NCBI GenBank assembly: GCA_031421855.1 | Contig: JANOPN010000064.1 | Location: 1-5,785 of the forward strand | Source: JAAFHN01 sp031421855 | GTDB lineage: Bacteria; Pseudomonadota; Gammaproteobacteria; Burkholderiales; Burkholderiaceae_C | DNA length: 5,785 bases | Direction of reading: 5' to 3' | In this document: positions 1 through 5,785 of the stretch, one piece after another | Position numbering within the stretch: the first letter of the stretch is position 1 | Layout of the letters: every line of letters begins with the position of its first letter | Made by a program: the position numbers and the translations under genes | The notes under the pieces: model-generated | Database searches by the model: none | Told to the model about the DNA's origin: nothing | Seen by the model: the letters and a program-made list of their open reading frames with translations, nothing else

Positions 1-1124
1 GGCGCGTGGCGCTTGTCGCTGGCGTGCGCGTCGGGCACGTTGTGGGCGGCTGCGGCGTCGGACGGGATCCACTGCTGGGCTCCAGCAGGGCTCTTCGTCA
101 GCACCCACTCGTAGCCAAAGAGGTTGTCAAAGTAGCCGTTGTCCCACTGCGTGGGGTTGTTGGTCCACGCGCCTTCGATGCCGCTGGTGATGGTGTGAAC
201 GCCTGCGCCGGTGCCCAGAGAGTTCTTCCAGCCCAAGCCCTGCTCGTCGATGCCCGCGCCTTCGGGTTCTGGGCCGACGTATTTGGACGGGTCTGCCGCG
301 CCGTGTGCTTTGCCAAATGTGTGGCCGCCAGCGGTGAGGGCGACGGTTTCTTCGTCGTTCATGGCCATGCGGGCAAAGGTCTCGCGGATGTCTCGGGCAG
401 ATGCGAGTGGGTCAGGGTTGCCGTTGGGGCCTTCGGGGTTGACGTAGATCAAGCCCATTTGTACGGCGGCGAGCGGGTTGGCCAGGTCGCGGTCGCCTGA
501 GTAGCGCTGGTCGTCCAGCATGTTGCCCTCGGGGCCCCAGTAGATGTCGCGTTCGGGCTCCCAGATGTCAGGGCGGCCACCGGCAAAGCCGAAGGTCTTG
601 AAGCCCATGCTGTCCATGGCAACCGTGCCTGCCAAGATGAGCAGGTCCGCCCACGATAGGTTTTGACCATACTTTTGTTTGATGGGCCACAGGAGGCGGC
701 GGGCTTTGTCGAGGTTGCCGTTGTCTGGCCAGCTGTTGAGGGGGGCAAAGCGCTGCGAGCCGCTGCCACCGCCACCGCGTCCGTCGGCGATGCGGTAGGT
801 GCCCGCAGCGTGCCAGGTCATGCGAACGAAAAACGGGCCGTAGTGGCCGTAGTCGGCTGGCCACCAGTCTTGCGAGTCGGTCATGAGCGCGGTGAGGTCG
901 GCTGCCACGGCATCGAGGTCGAGGCTTTTGAAGGCTGTTGCGTAATCAAAATCCGCGCCGGTGGGGTTGGATTTGACTGAATGTTGGTGCAAGACGCTGA
1001 TGTCAAGCTGGTTGGGCCACCAGTTTTGCAGGGTCTTGGCACTTGAAGCGGCGGGCCGGGGGCTCGTGTGCATCACGGGGCACTTGCCTGCTGTGGCGGG
1101 TGTTTGGTTGTCTGGCTGGGTCAT
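1..1124 (-). CDS. katG: Catalase-peroxidase (KatG), N-terminal 374 residues, partial at left edge
   Basis: Bifunctional heme catalase-peroxidase that breaks down hydrogen peroxide, normally cytoplasmic. The minus strand is open from an ATG at 1124-1122 to the window edge, giving 374 codons; the family is usually about 720-750 residues, so roughly the first half is present. The N-terminal heme domain is intact: 'GKCPVMH' near residue 13; distal-pocket R101, W104 and H105 in 'RMTWHAAGTYR'; Y227 in 'GLIYVNPEG' and M253 in 'RMAMND', which with W104 make the Met-Tyr-Trp adduct needed for catalase activity; and proximal heme ligand H268 in 'GGHTFGKAHG'. The start is supported by GGAG six bases upstream. 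No stop or frameshift is seen. The gene is divergent from the two-gene operon to its right and is probably unrelated in function. Identification is very secure; the C-terminal half is outside the window. Confidence 0.97.
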   Translation of the reverse strand, partial: MTQPDNQTPATAGKCPVMHTSPRPAASSAKTLQNWWPNQLDISVLHQHSVKSNPTGADFDYATAFKSLDLDAVAADLTALMTDSQDWWPADYGHYGPFFVRMTWHAAGTYRIADGRGGGGSGSQRFAPLNSWPDNGNLDKARRLLWPIKQKYGQNLSWADLLILAGTVAMDSMGFKTFGFAGGRPDIWEPERDIYWGPEGNMLDDQRYSGDRDLANPLAAVQMGLIYVNPEGPNGNPDPLASARDIRETFARMAMNDEETVALTAGGHTFGKAHGAADPSKYVGPEPEGAGIDEQGLGWKNSLGTGAGVHTITSGIEGAWTNNPTQWDNGYFDNLFGYEWVLTKSPAGAQQWIPSDAAAAHNVPDAHASDKRHA

Positions 1125-1130
1125 GACTGG

Positions 1131-1134
1131 CTCC
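1131..1134 (-). promoter_or_regulatory. Ribosome binding site of katG
   Basis: On the minus strand GGAG lies six bases before the ATG at 1124-1122. It fixes the KatG start at 'MTQPDNQ', which agrees with the usual short N-terminal extension before the 'CPV' motif in this family. Confidence 0.75.
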
Positions 1135-1205
1135 GTTGAGTTGCTGGTGCTTCGAGTCTAGGGAGAAGCTGGCCATCTTGAAAGACAATTGAAATAACGC
1201 CGTCG

Positions 1206-1220
1206 TTAGTTAAAAACTAT
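1206..1220. promoter_or_regulatory. AT-rich palindrome resembling half of an OxyR site upstream of katG
   Basis: The plus strand reads TTAG-N7-CTAT, so the minus strand reads ATAG-N7-CTAA. Its core is a perfect palindrome, TAGTT-AAA-AACTA. OxyR, the usual activator of katG in proteobacteria, binds four ATAG/CTAT-type tetranucleotides spaced by seven bases. Two consecutive elements fit here (7 of 8 bases), but the two further elements do not match well on either side. The site lies 82 bases upstream of the katG start, a plausible position for a LysR-type activator. The sequence fit is visible; the OxyR assignment is inference. Confidence 0.3.
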
Positions 1221-1335
1221 TTACACAAACAACGGGCCAGTGCACGTGATAGAGCCCATGATGGGCGCTGTATCCAACGGCTTCGGGGGTGTTTTGGCGA
1301 TGAAGACTGAAAATTATCGGTTAAATATGCGATTC

Positions 1336-1368
1336 GTCACCGGATTCATTGGGTTTGCTGCTATCAAA
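1336..1368 (+). repeat. Direct repeat, left copy, upstream of the two-gene operon
   Basis: This 33-base stretch matches 5687-5719 in the same orientation at 29 of 33 positions; mismatches are at 1339, 1353, 1355 and 1358. The shared core starts CCGGATTCATTGG and ends TGCTATCAAA. An A-run and 'ATAAC' follow, so GCTAT...ATAAC could form a weak imperfect stem. The TGCTATCAAA end recalls a dispersed intergenic element that I associate with Comamonadaceae genomes, though this is from memory. The copies lie 4351 bases apart and bracket exactly the LamG-protein gene and the candidate deamidase gene. Confidence 0.8.
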
Positions 1369-1410
1369 AAAAATAACGAGCGATCAATCACTCGGCTTCA
1401 GATGAGGTTT

Positions 1411-1449
1411 GACTCGCGCGCTCTGCGCTGGATTACCTGCGCGCAAGTC
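1411..1449. repeat. GC-rich inverted repeat (11-base arms, one mismatch)
   Basis: The left arm GACTCGCGCGC (1411-1421) pairs with the right arm GCGCGCAAGTC (1439-1449) at 10 of 11 positions around a 17-base loop. No T-run follows on either strand, so it does not look like an intrinsic terminator. It sits about 45 bases upstream of the tentative promoter of the LamG-protein gene, where an operator or activator site could lie. Any function is inference. Confidence 0.5.
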
Positions 1450-1492
1450 GCCCGGGTGAATGGCGAAGTTTCAACGGTGTATTTGAATTGAC

Positions 1493-1521
1493 TTGAACGT
1501 TAATATTTGTGCGATTACAGT
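1493..1521 (+). promoter_or_regulatory. Tentative sigma70-like promoter of the LamG/deamidase operon
   Basis: TTGAAC (1493-1498; 4 of 6 to TTGACA) is separated by 17 bases from TACAGT (1516-1521; 4 of 6 to TATAAT). The spacing is ideal but both boxes are only moderate matches in an AT-rich stretch, so a chance match is possible. It would give a leader of about 55 bases before the ATG at 1583. Confidence 0.3.
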
Positions 1522-1562
1522 GTCTTGTGGCAAGGGCAGTTGTCTGACTGATCGAAAAACAC

Positions 1563-1577
1563 TTTTTTTTACAGGGA
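1563..1577 (+). promoter_or_regulatory. T8 tract and ribosome binding site that fix the LamG-protein start
   Basis: A run of eight T (1563-1570) is followed by AGGGA at 1573-1577. The AGGG is six bases from the ATG at 1583 but directly abuts the in-frame ATG at 1577, so 1583 is the better start. The reading frame stays open back to a TTG at 1493, but that codon has no Shine-Dalgarno sequence. The T-run may act as a U-rich translation enhancer; being a homopolymer it is also slippage-prone. Confidence 0.6.
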
Positions 1578-1582
1578 TGTTC

Positions 1583-4500
1583 ATGACTGAAAGCACGAAA
1601 CCGCATGCGAGCGACGCGCTGCACCTCGGTGAGTTGTTGTCCGCCAAGCGCGGCTTTAAGGGGCAGATGCCGGTTGCGCAGTCGCTGCGATCGACTTATG
1701 TGACGTTGTTCAATGTGCCGCCGTCGGGTTTCAGTTTTTATCAAAACCCACCCCTTGACGCGGGTGACCCCCTGACCCAAGACCAGCTGCGTGGAGCCTT
1801 TAATTTTGAGGGGCATTGCTCGATCAGCAGCACGGTGAATGTGGTGGACGGCAGCCGCAGCCGCAACTTGACGAGTTTGACGATTGAGTTTTGGGTAAAC
1901 ACCTCGTCGTCATCTTCGAGCACGACGCTTTTCAAAATCCTGGACACGCACGGCAGTTACGTGCAACTGAGTAACCCGTCAAACCTGCGCGTGACTTGGT
2001 CTGTTACGGCAAATTCAAGCACCAACGGATCCTGCGGCGACAGCGCTGTGAGCATCAGCGACGGGCAGTGGCACCACGTGGCCTTGGTTTTGGCGGACAA
2101 CCCCAATGCCGCAGCCAAGCCCTCGGTGACCGCCACGTTGTACGTTGACACCCGAGTGGCTCAGTTGTCCAACAGCAGCGCCATGAGTGGGTACTTGACC
2201 GACGGGTTTAATTTGTACGCGGGCAACGTGGGCACGTCGACCGGTTCGTCCACCGGTATTGTGGGCAGCCTCGGGCAGGTCAGGGTATGGAAAACCGCGC
2301 GATCTTTGTCGCAAATCGTCACGTGCGCGGGAACGAGCCTGCAAGTCGCGTCCGATAGCGACCTCAGTCTGAACTGGAGCGATGCGGTCGATCTCGCTCA
2401 AAAGCGCGTGTACGACAGCTCGCCCAAGCAAAACACGGGCACCATCACATTGCCCAGTCAAGCGCCCGACCCGTGGTGGAGCCTAGATGCGACCTATGGG
2501 GCATTGGCGGACGCGACGCATCTGTCGTTTCACCCTGTTAACATGAGCGGCAGCCTCAGCCTGGATCGCTTTCAACACCAGCGCGTCCAGTGCAGCAGTG
2601 GTCACCTCAGCCTGGATCAAAGTGCAACGGCGTTGACGGTAGAGATGTGGGTGCAGGCCGATAGCGACAACCACAACTCGGCCACGTTGTTTGCGATGAT
2701 TCTTCAAGATGGCAGCGGTAATCCGCAGAGCGCCACCATCACCAACCCCGGCAACCTTACCTTGAGCTGGGGTTCGCACATCGTGGTCTCGAACCAAAGC
2801 GTGACCGATGGGGCTTGGCATCACCTTGCTTTTGTTTGGGACTGGCGCACCACCAATGCACCGACCTGGGCGCTCTACATCGATGCCGTTAAAGTCAATA
2901 TGAGCGCTAGCGCTTGGGTGCCCGGCATTGGCACCGCGCCCAGCTTGTTGCTGGGCGGTGACGGCGGCAGCAACAGCGAACGCTATGTCAGTGGCAATGT
3001 GGCCGAATTTCGCGTCTGGCAATCGGCCCGAAGCGCTGCTGAGGTGCATGACGACGCGGCCTATCGCGTGGCTGCGCCGCCGCCGGAGTTGCGGTTGTAT
3101 TGGCCCTTTGCCCGTGACTTCACCGCGCAAAATTTGGTCGAAGATTTTTCGGCGTACGACAGCACCGGCGCACCCAAGCAAAGCCCGAGTTGGCGCAATG
3201 ACCTGGTGTACGGTGTTTTTGCTAACCACATGTTGGCTCCACCCACGCCGGCCGCGTCGGGCGTGGGTGGCACTCCAGCAGGCTCGTGGAGTGCCGACAG
3301 CGTGTCGCCATCGTCAGCAAGCCAATTGCTGGGTGCTGCGGCTGGTTTTCCGCCTGTCGCGGAGACCGATCTGCGCCAGGCGTTCATTCAGGCACAAGCC
3401 AGTGGGTACTTCGACAAGCGATACTTTCCCAACATCCACGGCGTGAACTCTGATCGGGAGCATCGCCACGCGAAAGCGGCCATTGTCAGCGTCGATGTTC
3501 AAGTCTTTATCGACTATTGGAAGATGGGTCGGCGGCTTGATTTGGTCAAACGTCACCACGGGCATTACGCACACCGCTTCATTCCTGCGCCGACCAACAG
3601 CCCGACCGCGCGCTTGATGTTGGTCGAAACCTACCGCATGAGCGCCTATATGGGCGACGTGGTTGAAGGCCCTGTGGTGCGAACCTTCACTCTGATGCCG
3701 GGTGAGTCGACGAGTTTCAGCGTCAGCACCTACAAAGACACCACGAGCGAGACCGAGGCGGCGTCATCGGTTTTTGACTCGCTCAATGAGAGCAGCGAGG
3801 CCTCGTTTGAGTCGTCTTTGGCCACGGACCAAAACTCCAGTACCAGTGAAGCGGCCGAGTTGAGCTTTTATGCCGATGCCAGTGTCAAGCAGCGCTGGGG
3901 CACGGGCAACGCCAGCGTCAACTCTGGGGGCACCATCGAAGGCGATCTATCGCACCAGAGTTTTTTCCAGCAGACCACGAATGCGATCGCCAACCACGCG
4001 GCGAGCGCGTCGTCTGCGCGCAATGTCGAGATTGACACCAGCTACACCGTGACGGAGGCATCGGGCCAGCAAACGGCGTTGTCGCGTGAGATTCGCAACG
4101 TCAATAGCAGCCGCACCTTGGATCTGGTGTTTCGCCAGTTGGCCCAGGAATACGAGGCGATTTTGCATTTGACCGATGTGCGCGTGGGCTATTACGACCC
4201 CAATCCGGGCTCATTTCGCGCGGTTTCCCTGGCCCAGCTCGACTCGCTTCTTGATCAAGTGATGGTGGACAACCCGGCGCAAAAACTGGCGGCTAAGCAA
4301 GCCATCGTCGCCCAGGTTTTGAGCCTCACCGCCATGGCCAAGGGCATAGTGCAAACGCCCTTGGTGCGGTGCAGCAGCAAAAGCACGGGTCTGCCCCTAG
4401 ATTTGTCGTCTGTGGACATCACGGCCATCACCACCGATCAAGTCTTTTCGGTCGACTGCGCGGCGCGCACGGATTTTGAGTACGCCTATCGCGGCAGCAG

Positions 4501-4819
4501 CGTCAGCGTACAGGTGCCGGGTCTGGTCATGGGCGCGACGGCGGTGTCGCTGCGCACCGACAACGTGGTGGCTGAGGCTGTGATTGGCAAAGGCATCGGG
4601 CTAGATGCCTTTGCACTGGGTTTGCAAGCCCAGCAGTTGCGCCGGTCGGCCATAGAAGCTGAGATGCTCAAAGCCGAAGCCGACAAACTGCGCCTGGCCA
4701 ATGACATCGTCTCCAGCGGCGACACCGCCAAAGCGGCGCTGTATGCCCAGGTGTTCCCGCCGCCGCGCATCAACAACAATGTGATGTACGCCGACGAGAC
4801 TGGCCGCACGGCGACCTAA
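1583..4819 (+). CDS. Large protein with two LamG-like domains and an unassigned central region
   Basis: A 1078-residue protein of unknown role. Two tandem LamG-like (concanavalin A-like jelly-roll) domains are visible. The first spans about residues 72-242, with 'IEFWVNT', 'DGQWHHVALV' and 'GQVRVWKTARS'. The second spans about 313-490, with 'VEMWVQAD', 'DGAWHHLAFVWD' and 'NVAEFRVWQSARS'. These are the usual W-H-H-V/L-A and terminal R-x-W signatures. Such folds commonly bind glycans or surface proteins. After a Ser/Pro/Ala-rich linker (about 550-585) comes a region I cannot assign (about 590-1005). It includes a His-rich patch (619-664), 'MPGEST' at 705-710, a Ser/Glu-rich stretch (717-758) and 'NVNSSRTLDLVFRQLAQEYE' (839-858). 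Residues 1008-1042 look like an amphipathic helix or coiled coil. There is no signal peptide or membrane segment, so it is either cytoplasmic or exported without a classical signal. It is probably co-transcribed with the next gene. Confidence 0.85.
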   Translation: MTESTKPHASDALHLGELLSAKRGFKGQMPVAQSLRSTYVTLFNVPPSGFSFYQNPPLDAGDPLTQDQLRGAFNFEGHCSISSTVNVVDGSRSRNLTSLTIEFWVNTSSSSSSTTLFKILDTHGSYVQLSNPSNLRVTWSVTANSSTNGSCGDSAVSISDGQWHHVALVLADNPNAAAKPSVTATLYVDTRVAQLSNSSAMSGYLTDGFNLYAGNVGTSTGSSTGIVGSLGQVRVWKTARSLSQIVTCAGTSLQVASDSDLSLNWSDAVDLAQKRVYDSSPKQNTGTITLPSQAPDPWWSLDATYGALADATHLSFHPVNMSGSLSLDRFQHQRVQCSSGHLSLDQSATALTVEMWVQADSDNHNSATLFAMILQDGSGNPQSATITNPGNLTLSWGSHIVVSNQSVTDGAWHHLAFVWDWRTTNAPTWALYIDAVKVNMSASAWVPGIGTAPSLLLGGDGGSNSERYVSGNVAEFRVWQSARSAAEVHDDAAYRVAAPPPELRLYWPFARDFTAQNLVEDFSAYDSTGAPKQSPSWRNDLVYGVFANHMLAPPTPAASGVGGTPAGSWSADSVSPSSASQLLGAAAGFPPVAETDLRQAFIQAQASGYFDKRYFPNIHGVNSDREHRHAKAAIVSVDVQVFIDYWKMGRRLDLVKRHHGHYAHRFIPAPTNSPTARLMLVETYRMSAYMGDVVEGPVVRTFTLMPGESTSFSVSTYKDTTSETEAASSVFDSLNESSEASFESSLATDQNSSTSEAAELSFYADASVKQRWGTGNASVNSGGTIEGDLSHQSFFQQTTNAIANHAASASSARNVEIDTSYTVTEASGQQTALSREIRNVNSSRTLDLVFRQLAQEYEAILHLTDVRVGYYDPNPGSFRAVSLAQLDSLLDQVMVDNPAQKLAAKQAIVAQVLSLTAMAKGIVQTPLVRCSSKSTGLPLDLSSVDITAITTDQVFSVDCAARTDFEYAYRGSSVSVQVPGLVMGATAVSLRTDNVVAEAVIGKGIGLDAFALGLQAQQLRRSAIEAEMLKAEADKLRLANDIVSSGDTAKAALYAQVFPPPRINNNVMYADETGRTAT
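2554..2618 (+). repeat. Pair of identical 14-base in-frame repeats at the start of the second LamG-like domain
   Basis: CCTCAGCCTGGATC occurs at 2554-2567 and again at 2605-2618, offset by 51 bases (17 codons). Both encode 'LSLD' ('SLSLD' and 'HLSLD'), probably two similar beta-strands. It may be a small duplication trace or chance codon identity. Confidence 0.6.
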
Positions 4820-4833
4820 GTGAGCGCTCGACC

Positions 4834-5628
4834 GTGAAGCGATTCAGTAAACGGACGGCTGCACCTGAGCGCCTCGAAGAGCCTGATCTCCTCGCTGCGC
4901 GAGACCCCGAGCAGGCTCACATGGTGTTGTCAAACCACACCGAGCTCTTTCTCCGCCGATATAAATGCTTGTTAGGAGGCGTTGTGTTTCGCGAATCGGG
5001 GACGTACCCCGCGTGGATTTGGCATGCTGAGAACGGAGGCGCGCCTTATGTCGGAATATCGGCCACCTTGCCTAATGTCTTCGAAGCTGCCAACGCCTAC
5101 GCGATTGAGGTGTTTTACGTGCAAACCGACCCCTGCGCCGTCGTCAACCCGCTGGCCATAGTTGGTGTCCGCCTGCCGCACCCTGCGCGTTGTCAAGAGA
5201 GTTACATCGTCACATCGCCCTTGTCGGGCTGCACCCTGGTCTTTTCGGCTGAAGATGGCATCAGCTTGCCCGAAATGGCACACATTCATCCCTATCGCGT
5301 CGGCGATCCATTCAATGTTTCATTTGCGGTGCCGCCTGAGGGACAGGTTGACGCGGATACCGAAACCATATCGCGCGCCGGGCTGGCAGGCGCGTCCTTG
5401 CAAAACCAGCTGAATGAGGCGCCAGCAAGTTTTGGCGACCAACCCATTGCCGCGTGCCGAACCTTTGGGCGTCGGGACTACCGGGACTATGGTCGCGTGA
5501 ACATCATCGGCGTGAAAACCCCGGACCGCATGGGTTGGACGATCTACGCGCAGTGCATGAATAGCTCGGGAGATCTCACGCCGGCAGCGGTCGCGGTGAT
5601 CGCCACGCTGCGATTTCCAGCGGGGTAA
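4834..5628 (+). CDS. Candidate Cys-His-Thr deamidase (CheD/CNF1/BLF1-like fold)
   Basis: A 264-residue protein whose family I cannot name from overall sequence, but it carries a recognisable candidate active site. Residues 124-133 read 'YIVTSPLSGC', giving T127 six residues before C133. 'MAHIHPY' follows, with H150 17 and H152 19 residues after C133. BLF1 of Burkholderia pseudomallei (Thr88, Cys94, His106, LSGC motif) and T. maritima CheD (Thr21, Cys27, His44) use this order, and CNF1 uses Cys866/His881. Enzymes of this fold deamidate protein glutamines. The flanking segments alternate hydrophobic and polar residues, as in a beta-sandwich. There is no signal peptide or membrane segment; the first 30 residues are charged and probably flexible. 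The GTG start lies 14 bases after the preceding stop with only a weak GTGAG upstream, suggesting translational coupling. An ATG at 4921 (M30) is an alternative start. The catalytic assignment is inference from the motif alone. Confidence 0.6.
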   Translation: MKRFSKRTAAPERLEEPDLLAARDPEQAHMVLSNHTELFLRRYKCLLGGVVFRESGTYPAWIWHAENGGAPYVGISATLPNVFEAANAYAIEVFYVQTDPCAVVNPLAIVGVRLPHPARCQESYIVTSPLSGCTLVFSAEDGISLPEMAHIHPYRVGDPFNVSFAVPPEGQVDADTETISRAGLAGASLQNQLNEAPASFGDQPIAACRTFGRRDYRDYGRVNIIGVKTPDRMGWTIYAQCMNSSGDLTPAAVAVIATLRFPAG

Positions 5629-5686
5629 GCCAAAAAAATCCCGAAATAGGATCCAAAATCAATTCTTGATGACAATATGACTCATG

Positions 5687-5719
5687 GTCGCCGGATTCAT
5701 TGGATCTGTTGCTATCAAA
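5687..5719 (+). repeat. Direct repeat, right copy, downstream of the candidate deamidase gene
   Basis: This is the second copy of the 33-base repeat seen at 1336-1368, with 29 of 33 bases identical and the same orientation. It lies between the stop of the candidate deamidase gene (5628) and the stop of the convergent minus-strand gene (5733). An AT-rich run (AAATTATAAAAA) follows. Possible roles are a dispersed intergenic element, a remnant of an insertion boundary or a shared transcription end. No strong hairpin is visible. Confidence 0.8.
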
Positions 5720-5732
5720 TTATAAAAACTGG

Positions 5733-5785
5733 CTATGCGACTTTGACGACCAAGTCGGGCAAGCCGGTGATTTTGCCGACCATCA
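5733..5785 (-). CDS. C-terminal end of an unidentified minus-strand gene, partial at right edge
   Basis: On the minus strand an open frame enters from the right edge and ends in TAG (5735-5733), giving 'MVGKITGLPDLVVKVA' as its last 16 residues. All third positions but four (GCA, AAA twice and the internal ATG excepted) are G or C, matching the coding style of the window, and the downstream drop into AT-rich repeat sequence fits a gene end. Sixteen codons are too few to identify the product, and a chance open frame cannot be excluded. If real, it is convergent with the candidate deamidase gene. Confidence 0.5.
   Translation of the reverse strand, partial: MVGKITGLPDLVVKVA

Larger units (their letters stand above)
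1125..1582. other. Divergent intergenic region between katG and the LamG-protein gene
   Basis: This 458-base stretch contains no convincing gene. A plus-strand open frame at 1240-1491 begins with GTG, has no Shine-Dalgarno sequence, runs through the direct repeat and the inverted repeat, and encodes nothing I recognise. The region is more AT-rich than the flanking genes, particularly around 1190-1230, 1310-1375 and 1495-1570. Listed separately are a palindrome at 1206-1220, a direct-repeat copy at 1336-1368, a GC-rich inverted repeat at 1411-1449, a tentative promoter at 1493-1521 and a T8 tract with ribosome binding site at 1563-1577. I could not identify a confident katG promoter. Confidence 0.7.

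Noticed and set aside
6..500. 164-codon plus-strand open frame opposite katG
   Set aside because: It is antisense to the secure katG reading frame; the long openness is a by-product of GC-rich codon use.
1240..1491. 83-codon open frame on the plus strand in the intergenic region
   Set aside because: It starts with GTG without a ribosome binding site, overlaps both the direct repeat and the inverted repeat, and its translation lacks recognisable features.
1377..1510. Integron attC-like site around the inverted repeat
   Set aside because: Arms are palindromic but no matching RYYYAAC / GTTRRRY core pair is found at the expected ends, and no integrase gene is visible.
1493..1582. Extension of the LamG protein by 30 codons to a TTG start
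   Set aside because: The extension has no Shine-Dalgarno sequence, is AT-rich, overlaps the best promoter candidate and encodes an odd Cys-rich and Phe-containing stretch; AGGGA is correctly spaced for the ATG at 1583.
2483..3229. 248-codon minus-strand open frame inside the LamG-protein gene
   Set aside because: It is antisense to the second LamG-like domain, which shows clear family motifs; the antisense product has no recognisable features.
5656..5672. Small palindrome ATCAA-TTC-TTGAT after the candidate deamidase gene as a terminator
   Set aside because: The stem is only about five A/T-rich pairs with a three-base loop and no T-run, too weak for an intrinsic terminator.
1..5785. CRISPR arrays, tRNA or rRNA genes, transposase genes
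   Set aside because: No regularly spaced short repeats, no tRNA or rRNA-like sequence and no transposase or integrase motifs were seen on either strand.

Overview
The window looks like a chromosomal accessory region of a moderately GC-rich proteobacterium. The katG sequence, the codon use and a 'TTGCTATCAAA'-type intergenic element suggest Burkholderiales, perhaps Comamonadaceae. That placement is an inference from impression, not from a search.

Layout. The left fifth (1-1124, minus strand) is the first 374 codons of a catalase-peroxidase gene (katG), which runs off the left edge. A 458-base divergent intergenic region (1125-1582) follows. It holds a palindrome resembling half of an OxyR site, one copy of a 33-base direct repeat, a GC-rich inverted repeat, a tentative sigma70-like promoter and a T8 tract just before a ribosome binding site. 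Two plus-strand genes 14 bases apart come next and look like one operon. The first (1583-4819) encodes a 1078-residue protein with two tandem LamG-like (concanavalin A-like jelly-roll) domains, a large unassigned central region and a C-terminal helical segment. The second (4834-5628) encodes a 264-residue protein. After it come a short intergenic stretch with the second copy of the direct repeat and the last 16 codons of a minus-strand gene entering from the right.

Main point. The 264-residue protein carries T127-x5-C133 in a 'TSPLSGC' context, followed by 'AHIHP' with H150 17 residues after the cysteine. This matches the Thr/Cys/His arrangement of the CheD / CNF1 / BLF1 deamidase fold. The BLF1 and CNF1 literature describes an LxGC motif, and T. 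maritima CheD uses Thr21/Cys27/His44 with the same spacing. I propose that the gene pair encodes a candidate glutamine deamidase (effector-like or regulatory) together with a large glycan-binding-like partner. It is bracketed by direct repeats and sits beside a housekeeping katG. The motif and the domain architecture are visible in the sequence. The joint function, any secretion route and the target are inference.
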